Source: Corythoichthys intestinalis (lineage: Eukaryota; Chordata; Actinopteri; Syngnathiformes; Syngnathidae). Taken from it: 64,000 nt of DNA. Each line of letters begins with the position of its first letter. The first letter of the stretch is position 1. Position numbers and translations under genes: made by a program. This document shows, in pieces, positions 12,088 to 23,129 of the stretch. The stretch lies in contig NC_080409.1 in assembly GCF_030265065.1 (NCBI RefSeq), positions 29,956,501 through 30,020,500 on the forward strand, in the 5' to 3' direction. Below the pieces are notes generated by a model, which was not told the origin of the DNA, searched no databases, and saw only the letters and a list, made by a program, of their open reading frames with translations.

Positions 12088-12489
12088 TATACTTAAAATT
12101 ACACAAATAAATACATTTTAAAAACCTTTTTTATACCTGATTCCGATCCTCTGAAAGTTGTAATATTCACTGTTCTGATAGTAAAAAACGAGATGCATCA
12201 TTTGTCACACAAAAAGTTCTGAGATTTTTTGCCATCTCAAACATCATTTAAGGTAAGCAACTACATTTTTAACCCTTTGAGAGACAGCGGATAGCGCGAG
12301 TAAAACGTTAACACTTTAACCCTTTGTTTGGAAAGTGACTATTTTTGGTGATAAAAAAAAAAAAAACACTACACAAATATTGGCTATTACTACAATGTAT
12401 TTTTTAAATTAATAATCATTATTGCATTTAGAGATTTGTTTTAAAGAATTATAAATCGATACAGTTTTAATAAAAGCTAAATTTGCTAA

Positions 12490-12542
12490 ACTAGTTGCAT
12501 GCCATTGACGCCGATAGATATCCAGTTGATTTAAACTGAGAC
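12490..12542 (+). repeat. fold-back family half copy
   Basis: GCATGCCATTGACGCCGATA followed by GATATCCAGTTGATTTAAAC, one arm of the family, worn. The stretch 12100-13130 otherwise shows no gene. Confidence 0.6.
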
Positions 12543-13133
12543 AATTTACCATGAATGCTCATATTTCAGGGTTTTAAAAAAGTCAGAATTTATGCATTAA
12601 AAGGTTTTGAAGAGTGCTTCACTGATTTGCTTTAGCTTGTGTCGTTATAAACCGTGTGGAATGCCTTACTCTGGGGCAACGCTTATTCGCCCTCCGATTC
12701 CAAAGCCCAAGTCCTAACAGATAAGTATAATATCCCGATACGACGCTTTAGGGACCCATGCAGTCACTCAATTAAACTCGAATATACATTTCTTGTCACT
12801 CCACAGTGTAAAACACTTGATACCAAAAGAATTTCTCGTGTATTTTGGTAGGGCGCGGTGACAGCTAACTGAGGGACAGTCACTACGAAGAGTTGAGTTT
12901 TTCTAAGCAAATCTTTGCTATTAAACGCCATTTGTTTCAAACATTTTGTTGGCGATCCTCGATTGTACTACTCCAACAAATAGGCAAAACAAATGTAACG
13001 AGTGTTTTCTTTTCCTCACTTACAACTACCAGGCTAATATTAGCAGCTAACTAGCTAGCTCACTTGCTCCTTATTTGAGCACCTGTTGACAACAAAGCCA
13101 CTTCGTCTGATACGAAAATGCTCCACTACTCAC

Positions 13134-13400
13134 GCTGTTCACAGGCCGTCCTACGGTCTTCTGTAGAGGTTGATTATGTTTAAATGCACTTATTCCAAAA
13201 GCTGTATTTCCCGGTCTATGGCGGTGTAATGTCAGTTTCACTCTGATAAGTTTACTGCTCGATTATTATACTCAGCGGTACAGACGTCTCCCGCCCTCCT
13301 CACATCGCTCTTTCACACACTCACTGTCATCATTCCCAGAGCCACAGACAGAATAAGGCGGAGCCGCAGAGAAGCCCCGCCTCCAAGTAGACAGAACGAC
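13134..13400 (-). promoter_or_regulatory. candidate pals1 promoter and non-coding first exon
   Basis: Read on the minus strand, GC-box motifs (GGCGGGGC, then GCTCCGCC, about 13356-13383) are followed by about 220 bases without a long frame and then a consensus donor, AACAGC followed by GTGAGTAG, at 13134/13133. This would suit a CpG-type promoter about 9 kb upstream of the first pals1 coding exon. The area also borders a dispersed repeat (13430-13815), so it could instead be transposon-derived. Confidence 0.25.
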
Positions 13401-13429
13401 AAATATGATTGGATACGGCAACATTTTCC

Positions 13430-13815
13430 GCAACCGGTGTTCTGCCAAAATCTGCTACATCGGCGAAACGTCCAACATTAGTCGAATTTGACACCCAAAG
13501 TACTACCGTGCGCTCTAAACTTGTTTGGTTTAGATGCATACAGGCATAACATACAAAAAAATGCCTTAAGAAAATACTTAAATGTGGTTATATCAAATAA
13601 GGATGGTTTAAATTCGCTACGTGACTAATGTGGTCAACTGCTTCAAAGCTAACACAAAAAACAAAAAAAAACAATGGTTAAAAGTATTAGAGGGTAATAC
13701 ATGCAAAAAGTATCTTTGAGGCAGTAAAAAGGTTCTAAAAACCTAAATAAAAACAAAAATAGTGAGTTCTCGCTGCTTCTAACCGATGTGCGCATGCGTG
13801 CGGATGCTTGCGCAA
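13430..13815 (+). repeat. dispersed repeat shared with 59470-59820
   Basis: Blocks such as GGTGTTCTGCCAAAATCTGC, ATTTGACACCCAAAGTACTA, GTTTAGATGCATACAG and TTTTAACCGATGTGCGCATG-type sequence recur in the same order and strand at 59470-59820. The second copy lies in a TTAA-flanked element, so this is probably an internal piece of the same element family. Confidence 0.7.
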
Positions 13816-14103
13816 GCGCGCTGAGCATTGTAGGACGTTTCGCCGCGTAGTAAGGAATGGCCGAACACCGGTGTTCAGGGTTGCTAGATCATTGAAAACC
13901 CTCCCAAATTACAACATCCCGTTCATGGCAAGTTTATCGTTCAAGTTAGTTAAGATGTTTCCCTAATTCGCCTCTCTCTCCCTCTCCTTGCAGTCGGCGT
14001 GATGTCACGATGACGTCATCTCGCATAGCAACGTGTAACCGTTTTGAGATGGGGGCACGCACAGGTAAACATCCGTAGACAAACGTTGTGTGGAATTCAT
14101 ATA

Positions 14104-15053
14104 TGAGGGGCATTCAAAAAGTAATGCACTCAAGTGCATTGCTCGTACAGGAGTTTACCAATCTTGTTTATATTTGGCACAAACATGATAGGACACACCT
14201 TTTTGTGATTGTTATATGTGTTTTTCTTATTTTCAGATTTTTAAAGCTTAAACTAGCTTCCAAAATAGGTGCCCCTCTTGAAGCTCGTCAGAAACAAAGA
14301 GCTGCAATTGAATTCCTTGTTGCAGAGGGAGAAACCCCTTTGACCCCTGTTCCCTCATTACTGGAGATGAAACATGGGTATACCATTTTGAACCTGAATC
14401 TAAAAGGAGATCAGTGGAATGGTGTCACCCAAATTCACCACAGACCAAAAAGTTCAAGGCTCAAAAGTCAGCTGGCAAAATTATGGCCATAGTTTTTTGG
14501 GATTCTCAAGGTGTAATCCTTGTGGATTTTTTGCCGAAGGGGCAAACCATTAACTCTGAGGTATACATCGAGACTCTTAGGAAGCTCAAAGCAACAATTC
14601 GACGTGTTCGGCCCAACTTGGACATGGCAAATGTGCTCCTCCAGCATGACAATGCACATCCTCACACAAGCATCAGGACCGTGGAGGTCATCACTTCATT
14701 TGGATGGACTGTGATACCACATCCGCCATATTCTCCTGATTTAGCACCGTCAGACTACCTCCTCTTTGGTCCAATGAAAGAAGGACTCCGGGACAACCCA
14801 TATGGCAATGACAATGAAGTGAAAACTGCTGTCAAGAATTGGCTTAGAGATCAACCGGCTGCGTTCTACAACAGTGGTATACATGCCCTCGTTCATAGGT
14901 GGACTGTAGCTCTTGAGGGAGGTGGAGACTATGTGTAGAAGTAAAAATGTAATCCTCACACTTGTACCTTTCTTTTGATGTATAATACATGTTGCTATTA
15001 TAATTTGTTTGTACATAATAAAGTTGGGTGCATTACTTTTTGAATACCCCTCG
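14104..15053 (+). mobile_element. mariner transposon with internal deletion
   Basis: Terminal inverted repeats TGAGGGGCATTCAAAAAGTA and (complement of right) CGAGGGGTATTCAAAAAGTA, flanked by TA at 14102-14103 and 15054-15055. 950 bp against about 1.3 kb for a full mariner. Frame 14414-14938 encodes the C-terminal catalytic half: VLLQHDNAHPHTS (second Asp) and HPPYSPDLAPSDYLLFG (third Asp of DD34D). A frame before it (from about 14237) keeps ARQKQRAAIEFLVAEGETP, the start of the protein, but the DNA-binding region between is deleted and the frames do not join. Not autonomous. Confidence 0.93.
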
Positions 15054-15126
15054 TATTTCAGCTGTGTTTTGCGTATTTTTTTCATAAAAACGTCTTAAAC
15101 ATGACTTATCATTACCACGAGTCACT

Positions 15127-15284
15127 GCCGACAGACGCGAGGAGGCGATACAACTTAAAATTAGCGTTTACTGGCTTGCGAAACTGCCCATAAAAAGTCG
15201 CAGCTGATAGCTGGATGAACAATCCAAAGGAATGGCCTGCAGTGGAGTTTGGAAACATCTACAACTACCTCATAAAGTCACCCA
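15127..15284 (+). pseudogene. transposon-derived exon, WP.VEFGNIYNYLI type
   Basis: Encodes DSWMNNPKEWPAVEFGNIYN then YLIKSP and ends at a good donor (CACCCA then GTAAGT). I recall this motif from the start of fish proteins with SWIM/YqaJ nuclease domains that travel with ISL2EU/Harbinger-like elements; that assignment is from memory. The following exons are absent here. Confidence 0.45.
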
Positions 15285-15649
15285 GTAAGTTGACCTTTAT
15301 CAATTACGTGGAATATGTACCGTGTGGAACTAAGAAAATTGGTATTAAATACGAAGTGATTATTTCTGCCGTAACCGGTAATTCACCTCCAAGCGTTATT
15401 TAGCCGCGAACCGTGGTAGTACAACTAAATGGGGTGTCACCAGGCAAGAACGCAGTGCATGAGTCACGTCACGGCAAAATAACAAATTCCCTCAAGGCCA
15501 ATAATATACCGATTGACCAATCAGAGCAGTTCACGGCAAAAGAAAAATAACGCTTTGCGGGTTGTCGCTTAAGGTAATAATAACCCCTGCCTAGTCCACT
15601 GAATCCTAGCAGCTAATTGGGGCAAAAAAATCCATTAAAGTTTACTCAC

Positions 15650-15901
15650 CAGTGTAATGTAATGACGGCCGCAAACATAAATGTGCCTGGATTTAGGTTC
15701 TCACTGGCGAAAATGGTCCACGGAACCGTCTTTTTTTAATGTTCCTCGATTGATTGCTTTCAGCCATTTGCTTGTCCTTTTCTTCTCACGAGGAAAAATG
15801 AAGAACTTCAAATGCGGGTCCGAACTCTTCCTTGTGTTACTATCCGCAACACGGCAACTTTTAGTCATTCCGACGGAAAAAAAAGACAGCAAATAAGACA
15901 A
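15650..15901 (-). pseudogene. THAP zinc-finger exon, transposon-type, broken
   Basis: Minus strand: MTKSCRVADSNTRKSS, then LKFFIFPREKKRTSKWLKAI and, after one in-frame TGA, SRHIYVCGRHY, closing at a donor (CACTG then GTGAGTAA). Spacing and the closing VCGRH motif are those of a THAP DNA-binding finger; the second Cys of the first pair is Ser. Converges with the exon at 15127-15284. Probably a transposase start. Confidence 0.55.
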
Positions 15902-16255
15902 AAGTTCAACGCGTTTGTACTACATTGCACGAGAGAGCAACTGCTTGTGACTCATGTTTTGCCCCCATTTCAATATGGCGATGCTTTGTTGTGGCTGGTG
16001 ACATCATTAATGCCCGGATGTCCGACTGCGAGAATAGCCTACAGGCAGGGTGACCCCCCTGGATAATCCAGGCCCTAAATTTGGTTGGACGTCATTTCTT
16101 GATTTTTATTATTATTTTGGACTGCAGAAAAGGCCGATGATTATCATTTTTTAATTTCATGTTTTGAAAAAAATAGCGTCGTTAGAGCTTCAGTCTCATT
16201 TTTGTCCAATAAGAAAAGAATTGGGGACTGTTTTTGGGGGGGCCACCTGTACAAC

Positions 16256-16643
16256 TGTCACACCGTGGTGAGGTTTGTTGGGTCATGGCGTCATTTCCTG
16301 CTTAATTTTGACAGTTATACCCTCCTCATTTCAGAGCACTTGCCCTTCCTCGTGTCCTCCCTAATCACCAATTGATCAAAACTGTTTCCCATTACCTTCT
16401 GTGTGCATATACCTGTATAGTCAGTCTCTGTCGTCGTGTCACCAAAGCCCACGTTTGTCCACAGCCATTGGAGAAATTCTGATGAAGAATCTTTTGTAAG
16501 CATTTTTGAGGTTGTTTGCTACTTTGTGTTTGTGATATTTGCCGTCCACAGTGGAGTGACTTTTTGTTGTGCCATATTGTGAAATACATTTTTGTTAAAC
16601 AAGAAAACTACATATGAGTCCTGTCTCGAGTCCAGTCGTGACA
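16256..16643. mobile_element. solo LTR of an LTR retrotransposon (fossil)
   Basis: Begins TGTCACACCG and ends TCGTGACA, the TG...CA boundary of an LTR, with a perfect 5-bp target duplication ACAAC on both sides. 388 bp; no internal genes of the element nearby, so a solo LTR left by recombination. Family (Gypsy-type likely) and age not resolved; it is an inactive remnant. Confidence 0.7.
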
Positions 16644-17820
16644 ACAACTCTATATTTTCGTATTACAATGGAATGTATATAAAGAAAAATCTAAGCGTTT
16701 CACAGATAAGAATCATGGGAGATGTAGTTGTCAAATTTTTCAATAAACACTAAGTGATATAAACGTCAAAATCAGTGTTGTTAATAACGGCATTAGAGTA
16801 TAATGGCATTACTAACGGCGTGATTTTTGTCAGTTGTGAGCAATGTTCCCTCCAAGGCAGACATGTTCAAAGTCCAGCGCGGGGTCCAAATGCGGCCCGT
16901 GGTCAAATTTCATCCGGCCCCCAGCCTCTGTCATAAAATCAATAATGTCTGGCCCGCACACAGACTTAATAAATTGGTCAGCAGTACTGCTACAAGCATA
17001 TGAAGTAGCTTACGCACTACAGGCATGAAAATCTCTCACCTTTCGGCGAAATTCGCCGTTTTGAAGTTAAAAAGGGTGACCTACGTGAATTGCGTAGATC
17101 CGAGGAGAAATTCTTTTGGGGGGGGGGGGGGGGTCGGGAGATTTTATTTAATTAATTATTATTATTATTATCATCATGTGATTAACTAAGTACGTAAACT
17201 AAGCAATTCAGAAATCAGTCCTTTTCAAAAGTGACACTTGGACAGTCAGCAAATCCTTCTAGATGCTTCACTGACGAGAACCAATCATCGGCCCAAACTG
17301 CGTTTCATTATTCCAATCGCGCACACTCTTTACGTGTACGTGGAGTGCTTGGAGAGCCTTTCGTTGCATTGCAAAGCTGCGAAAACAAAAAGCAGGCCTT
17401 ATCCACACCGGGGCAGACCAGAGCGCAGCATACACACTTTGCCTGTATTTGCCAGCAGATTGAATTTGGTGAGTAATGGTTTCAATCGTTTTCATATTTT
17501 GCGATATAATAAAGTTACTGCCATTTGTTGCAGCTTGCGTTGAACACTGCCAGAGCTAGCCAAATCTCCTGTGAAAAAATAGCTCCCGTTAAATTGGCGT
17601 CAAGCTTATATATTTAGCGGTAATATCAACGAAGAACCCACTGTTCAGTCAAATTAAGCGGCAAGCTCTCGGATGGAGGGTGCGCCTCGCATCGCTCCCG
17701 TCGTCCGCCTGAGACGCGTTATTTTCGGCTGGGACTTGAGCTGACGGCCGGTGTCGGTACAACACCGGCCCGACGAGTGGTGGGAATGATTCTTGCTTCA
17801 TAAAGCTTTTCAGAAATACA

Positions 17821-17910
17821 GTGGTCCCTCGTTTTTCGCGGATAATGGGGACCAGAACCCGCTGCAATAAGTGAAAACCGCGAAGTAGCGGCCCCCCTCA
17901 TTTTTTTCGT
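17821..17910 (+). mobile_element. Tigger-like terminus fragment
   Basis: CAGTGGTCCCTCGTTTTTCG followed by CGGATAATGGGGACCAGAACC is the left end typical of Tigger/pogo MITEs. The right end was not located. Confidence 0.5.
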
Positions 17911-18211
17911 GCGTGTTCAATGTATTTATTCAGATTTTACATTGGGAGAAAAATACATATGTAAGACATGTTTTTTCACTTTTTTTCCCCCCAAAGTATC
18001 ATTTATAAATGTTTTTTAAGCACTTCAAAATGTAAGAATTATGATAAGTTATAAGCATGTTACTGCCCCACCGAATTCTTTTTAAACAAGAATAAAGTAG
18101 TAAGAAAATGCTTGGCCTTATTAAATGCTTCATAGTGAGGCTACTCAAACCCTCTGAGGCTGCTCACTTTGTTAAACGATGATTGACACATGTGCAAACT
18201 TTTTCTATGAC

Positions 18212-18214
<3 letters not shown>

Positions 18215-18246
<32 letters not shown>
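18215..18246. repeat. poly-T tract (32 bp)
   Basis: Uninterrupted run of T inside a T-rich block (18190-18480); likely variable in length. Confidence 0.9.
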
Positions 18247-18247
<1 letters not shown>

Positions 18248-19849
18248 AAGCAACTTATTTTTTTGATTGAATAATAATAGACACAAATGTCCTAGCCAAA
18301 ATGTGACCCAAACGCAAAACAACATTACTTTAATGGAAAAAGATGTTTCAATCAAGAAAAATAGTTTTCAAATGCTTTTTTTGTCTCAAATTTATTTTTG
18401 CAATCAAAAACTTTTTTTTTTTTTAAAGTGACTTTTTTGGGATTAAAAATATATATTTTGATTGAAGCAACTTTTTTTTTTGATTGAATAATAAAGACAC
18501 AAATCCACCTCCATAGTTATTGAGAGAGAAAGAAATTAAGAAAGCTTTAAAAATAAAAGCCACCAGGGAGTCAGATTTTTTTTAAGATTTATATTTCACT
18601 ATATAGATATGCCTTGTAAGGAAAGGAGATTGAGGGATAAAAAAGTTGGATGAAGCTGCTAAAGGCAGTGGATACCTCATCAGCTGCGTGAATGGCAGAC
18701 TTGGTAAGAATAAGTTTGCAAGGATAGTCGGGTATAAAATACAATTGTAAACACAATTACAATGTTATTTTTCTAAAAGATTTTATGTCATTGCTTTATT
18801 AATTTTTAGGTGCTAGAGTTGTTAAGTATGGATAATAATGAAATAATAGTTTTGGGAAAACTGCTGTTGGTGGCTCAGTGACCATCTGTTGTGGTTTGTT
18901 CTCAAATGAACAAGTTGAGGAAGGAAGTTTTGATGCAGAGGTTGAAGGAAGAAAAGAGGTAGACTGACTGAGTCACAGCCAGAAAGTGTTGATGACAGTG
19001 TTGAGTTCTATTCACTGTTGCCCCTCCCAATTAAAGTATGTCACAGTTGCAGCCAATTATTATCTAAAGCTGATTAAAATTGAAGTTATGTTGTTTTAAG
19101 GTGTATTAAGTACTTGTTCATGTGCCCCTTTTGATCTACGAGCACCCGCCCCTCCACCGGTCGGTCTCTGCACGGCCCTGCTGAAACAGAGTGTGGGTCG
19201 ACAGAGCTCAATATTTTGTTGGGTTGTACAGTGTACCGGAACATATTTCTTCCACACCCTTCTCACCTTTTTAACCCCTGACCCATTTTCATGCCTGACA
19301 CTAAATTTACCCACTAAAAGGCAGCAGCACTCTAAGCAACATTGCCCCGTGTGACCTTTCCAATTTTCTAAAATGGTGACAATCAACAAAAAAAAAAAGA
19401 ATGTTGACTGAGACGGCCGACGCTTCAAGGATAGGTGGAAATTGGACTATTTCTTCACTAAAATACGCAACAACTGTGTCTGCCTCATTTGCAGAGACAG
19501 TCGCTGTTTTTAAAGAGTTCCATGTGAGGATATTACCAAACAAGACATGTACTGTACGACAAGATTACAGGGAAGATACGCAGCGAGAACTTGAAGCTAG
19601 TTTAATTTCACAGCAGTAATATTTCGCAAGAGCCCGAGAGTCGAAAGGGAACGCCACAAAGGCTAGTTGTGAGACTGTTGAAATTATTCATTTTTTAAAA
19701 ATTAATAATAATTAATTAAAAAGCAAATGTGACACACAAAATGGCTTGCTAAAATCTGCTTAAATATATTGTTGTACGTAATGGATCGGCCCCCCACATT
19801 TTTACCACACCAAATCTGGCCCCCTTTGCAAAAAGTTTGGACTCCCCTG

Positions 19850-21845
19850 CTCTAAGGTGCCTGCGTGCGCAATCGCGCACTGCTTGCACATACTCGGCGC
19901 ACAAGAAAATCTATGCAGTGCACAAAATAAAATTCAACAGAAACATACAGTATTGTAGCGTCAATATGTGCCCTGCCCATACGCACCATGCAAGTTAGCT
20001 AGCTAACAACAGTGCAGCGGAGTTAAGAGACGCAAATGCTAACCCCTTATCATGGCGAAAGGAACGGGCAGCGATACTACGCTCATCAAGCCAATGTAAA
20101 AAAGAAATGCATTTCTTTTAAAAAGGAATGGCTTTCGTAGTATGTCAAACAGAAGAAGAAGCAGTGAAACTGAGTGCGATTTTTTTTCTGTTTTTTTAAC
20201 CTGTCCTGTATACACTGTAAATTTATAACGTCTTAATCAGATTTTTTCCTAAATCTGGTCAAATAATTTTCTCCCTCATTTTGAGTGTGAACGACTAGTT
20301 AACATATTAATGCATCAGATTATTCCACTGACTTTAAGTAAATATTACTATTAGTTCTTATTAAGCCCATACTTTTTGATTTTTCACCAAAATCAAGAAA
20401 AATTTGCTTACAAATAATGAATTGCACAATATCTACAGTATTCTTGAACAAAGAATATTTTTGACATTTCAAAGCTTTTTAAAGATTAACTAATTTATTA
20501 TAATTTATTATAATAGTTAATGTATTGCTTGAAATAAGTATTTTAAGCTTATTTTTATTCATTCATTTTCCGAGCCGCTTATCCTCACTAGGGTTCAGCT
20601 AGCTAATTTACAACAAGAAATCTGGGAAATTTTACTTTAAGCACTGGCAAATAATTTAACTTATTTTTAGTACATTTACACTGAAAACAAGGGAATTTAA
20701 CTAGTTTTAAGGAGGTATGTTTTTGCAGTGTAGCTGCTCAGACACAGAGAATAGGAATCTTGGATGTCCCTATTGTCTGAACAATTTTAATGTGGGAGTT
20801 TGATATACTGTACTCCCAATGTGGTTGTTCATTTTGTTTTATTTATTAACTCACCCATGCAACAAATGGACCTTACCCAAGCCAAAGCAGGACTCATACT
20901 ATGGTTAAAGCAGGACTCTCACATAAGTCATAGTACACATCTCATGAGCAACAAGATTTTGGTCTTTTTCATTTTAAGTGGGCCAAATCAATTATATTTA
21001 AAGTAAAATAATGAAAATTGGTGCTGTAATTTCATTCTTTTAAATAAGCCATAAAACCTGCTATGATCCGAGGTTTTGGACAGTCGGATACTGGTATGTG
21101 GCCGCCGAGGACACATCCGATGTTGCTCACCATGGTCCACAGTGTGCTCAGAGAGCTAGTGTGTCTGCTCAGACACATGAAAAATTAGATGGAACATTGC
21201 TAATCTAATTAATTACTTTTCCTATCTTTGCAACAATGTTACCTTAACTGAGGATGTGAGGGCGTGCGTTACTACAATTTGGTTGAATAACAAGAGGTGT
21301 CTAAGAGAGACGGAGAGACCAGAGCGGGAGTGACGGTACACACTTTTTTTTTTTTTTTCTCGTAGGAATGAAAAAGATAGTTCAATTAAATTTGCAACTG
21401 CAATTCATTACTTTTTTTAAAGCAAGATTAACAACACTGGTCAAAATACATGTTTGTCAATAGAAATCACAGTCGAAGTATAAACTTTGACAATGTTTTC
21501 AAGAGCTGATTCTGAAGTGCATTTTTGGGCAAAGTATTTATATTGCCATTTGTGTCAAGAGGAGAAGCAAATCCACTTTTCAAGATGAAACAATTTGAAA
21601 CACATCAGAATTTGAAACAAAAACCAAAAAAGTTATTGTGCATCTCACGCATTTTAATGTTCTGTCATTTTTTGGGTAATTATTTTGTTGAATTTGACTA
21701 AAGTATGTGCCTATAAAGAACATTGGTACTTTCAGTACATGAAATCATCTCAAACCAGAATGCTTTGCTCTCCAATGGGTCACTTTCTGTAAATAATCGG
21801 GCACTTCCTGTTATTTTTGGGGCATTTCCAAGTCACTTCCTTGTT
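19850..21845. other. gene-free stretch
   Basis: No exon recognised. About 20560-20600 (TTCATTTTCCGAGCCGCTTA then TCCTCACTAGGG) is the 3' tail of a common fish LINE family. The rest is AT-rich intergenic DNA. Confidence 0.5.
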
Positions 21846-21912
21846 AACTCCTTAACTGCCATTGACAACGCTAGACGTCTAATCCATTTAGACTGGGAGG
21901 GCCCAATGAACT
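21846..21912 (+). repeat. fold-back family copy
   Basis: AACTCCTTAACTGCCATTGA, then CTAGACGTCTAATCCATTTA and GACTGGGAGGGCCCAATGAA: one long arm. Confidence 0.75.
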
Positions 21913-22071
21913 AATGTTCCTCCCTCTGGACAAGTCAAGGGCTCCCTCTGATGGCATGTGAGGAAAAAAACTCAATGTTAATTGGTTTAAATTCTTTCAA
22001 TGTGTGCAGTTCAGTTCTATTTATATTATGAGTAGATACCAGATACACATATTTGCATTTAACCATTTAGA

Positions 22072-22136
22072 TTAGTCACTGTCAGTCCAGTTCAAATGGC
22101 TGTATTTTGCCATCAATGGCAGCCACTGAGTTAATC
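22072..22136 (-). repeat. fold-back family copy, reverse arm
   Basis: AGTCACTGTCAGTCCAGTTC...GCCATCAATGGCAGCCACTG, the reverse-strand arm. Confidence 0.6.
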
Positions 22137-22197
22137 TATGAACTAACATGAACCCTCTACTGCACAAATTATGTTATATTTCTTATAGGGCACTCAT

Positions 22198-22276
22198 TTA
22201 ACTCCTTGGCTTTTCTCCGCTCCCAGTCAAAATGAATTGGACGTCTAGCACCGTCAATGGCAGTGAGAGATGAGCA
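22198..22276 (-). repeat. fold-back family copy, reverse arm
   Basis: CTCCCAGTCAAAATGAATTG then GACGTCTAGCACCGTCAATG and GCAGTGAGAG. With 21846-21912 it makes a spaced inverted pair. Confidence 0.7.
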
Positions 22277-22699
22277 TTCACAGCCAGTCTTCCCAGTTTT
22301 TAGAGTGTATTTTGGATTATTTTCATTTAAAGTCTTAAATGTTTTTATTACATTAATAAAGGAAAAAGCAACTTTGAATAGCTGTCCACTTTAGTGACCA
22401 ATGTCCCTGAAAGAGTTAAACCTGCTAGAACAGTAAGAAGGTTGTTGATAAGTTTCCTTAGTTTCAGTCTTGTAATTGGCAATACAGTATGTCAAAGTTG
22501 CTGCATAGTCAATTTACCTCTGGCTTGTCTATCACTGTCAATGGCAGCCAAAAAGTTAATGGAGGTCTCTGATGTCATAAGGTATGTGTTTAAGGTTATC
22601 CAAACATGGGAAATTGGATGGTGATTATAGAATGGTGTCAATATAGGTTAACCTGCTTCCTGCTTAATAGTTTTGATTATACCAAACAAACAAAGAAAG

Positions 22700-22920
22700 A
22701 AAAAAATAGGACAATGGGAATGAAGTCATAATATTTCTGAGATTAAAGTCATACGTTTCAATATAAGAATATTTTGTAATATTATGAGGAAAAGTCATAT
22801 TACCAGAATAGTCATACTGTGTAATATTTCAAGATTAAAATTGTAAAATTATGAGTTCAAAGTCGTAATATTACGAGAAAAAAAATCGTAATTTACAAGA
22901 TTAAATTCATTATTATTACG
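22700..22920 (+). repeat. palindromic tandem repeat (AAAGTCGTAATATTACGAG unit), left arm
   Basis: Degenerate units of about 21 bp such as AAAGTCGTAATATTACGAGA, each palindromic at TCGTAATATTACGA. The opposite-oriented arm is at 24975-25065, on the other side of the LINE. Confidence 0.7.
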
Positions 22921-23129
22921 TATCTTTACATTATGTAATATGCATTGCTGCAGTACAGCTGATTTAGCCTAGTTAGTGTCTGCGTATTTAACGTAGCGCT
23001 GAACCTTCCCCATTATAATGAACAAATAAATCCAGAGCTACAACAAAGTACTGTATTAGTATAAATTCTTATTTAAATTATATACTATAGATTATGTGAT
23101 AGATTTAATCTTGTAATATTACACTTTTT

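Larger units (their letters stand above)
16858..19849 (+). mobile_element. 3-kb hAT (Charlie/GTF2IRD2-like) transposon remnant
   Basis: Left end CAGACATGTTCAAAGTCCAG, right end (complement) CAGGGGAGTCCAAACTTTTT; flanks CTCCAAGG and CTCTAAGG match at 7 of 8. GC-rich 'GCGGCCCGTGG' and 'CTGGCCCC' lie just inside both ends. About 19415-19680 encodes, with breaks, RWKLDYFFTKIRNNCVCLIC then FKEFHVR and LEASLISQQ, the zinc-finger start of a hAT transposase of the GTF2IRD2/ZBED-like group. The catalytic core and insertion domain are not recognisable. A Tigger-like end (17821) is inserted in it. Confidence 0.75.

Noticed and set aside
16256-16643. A full LTR retrotransposon around the solo LTR
   Set aside because: No second LTR or internal genes were seen on either side, and a 5-bp duplication directly flanks the single LTR.
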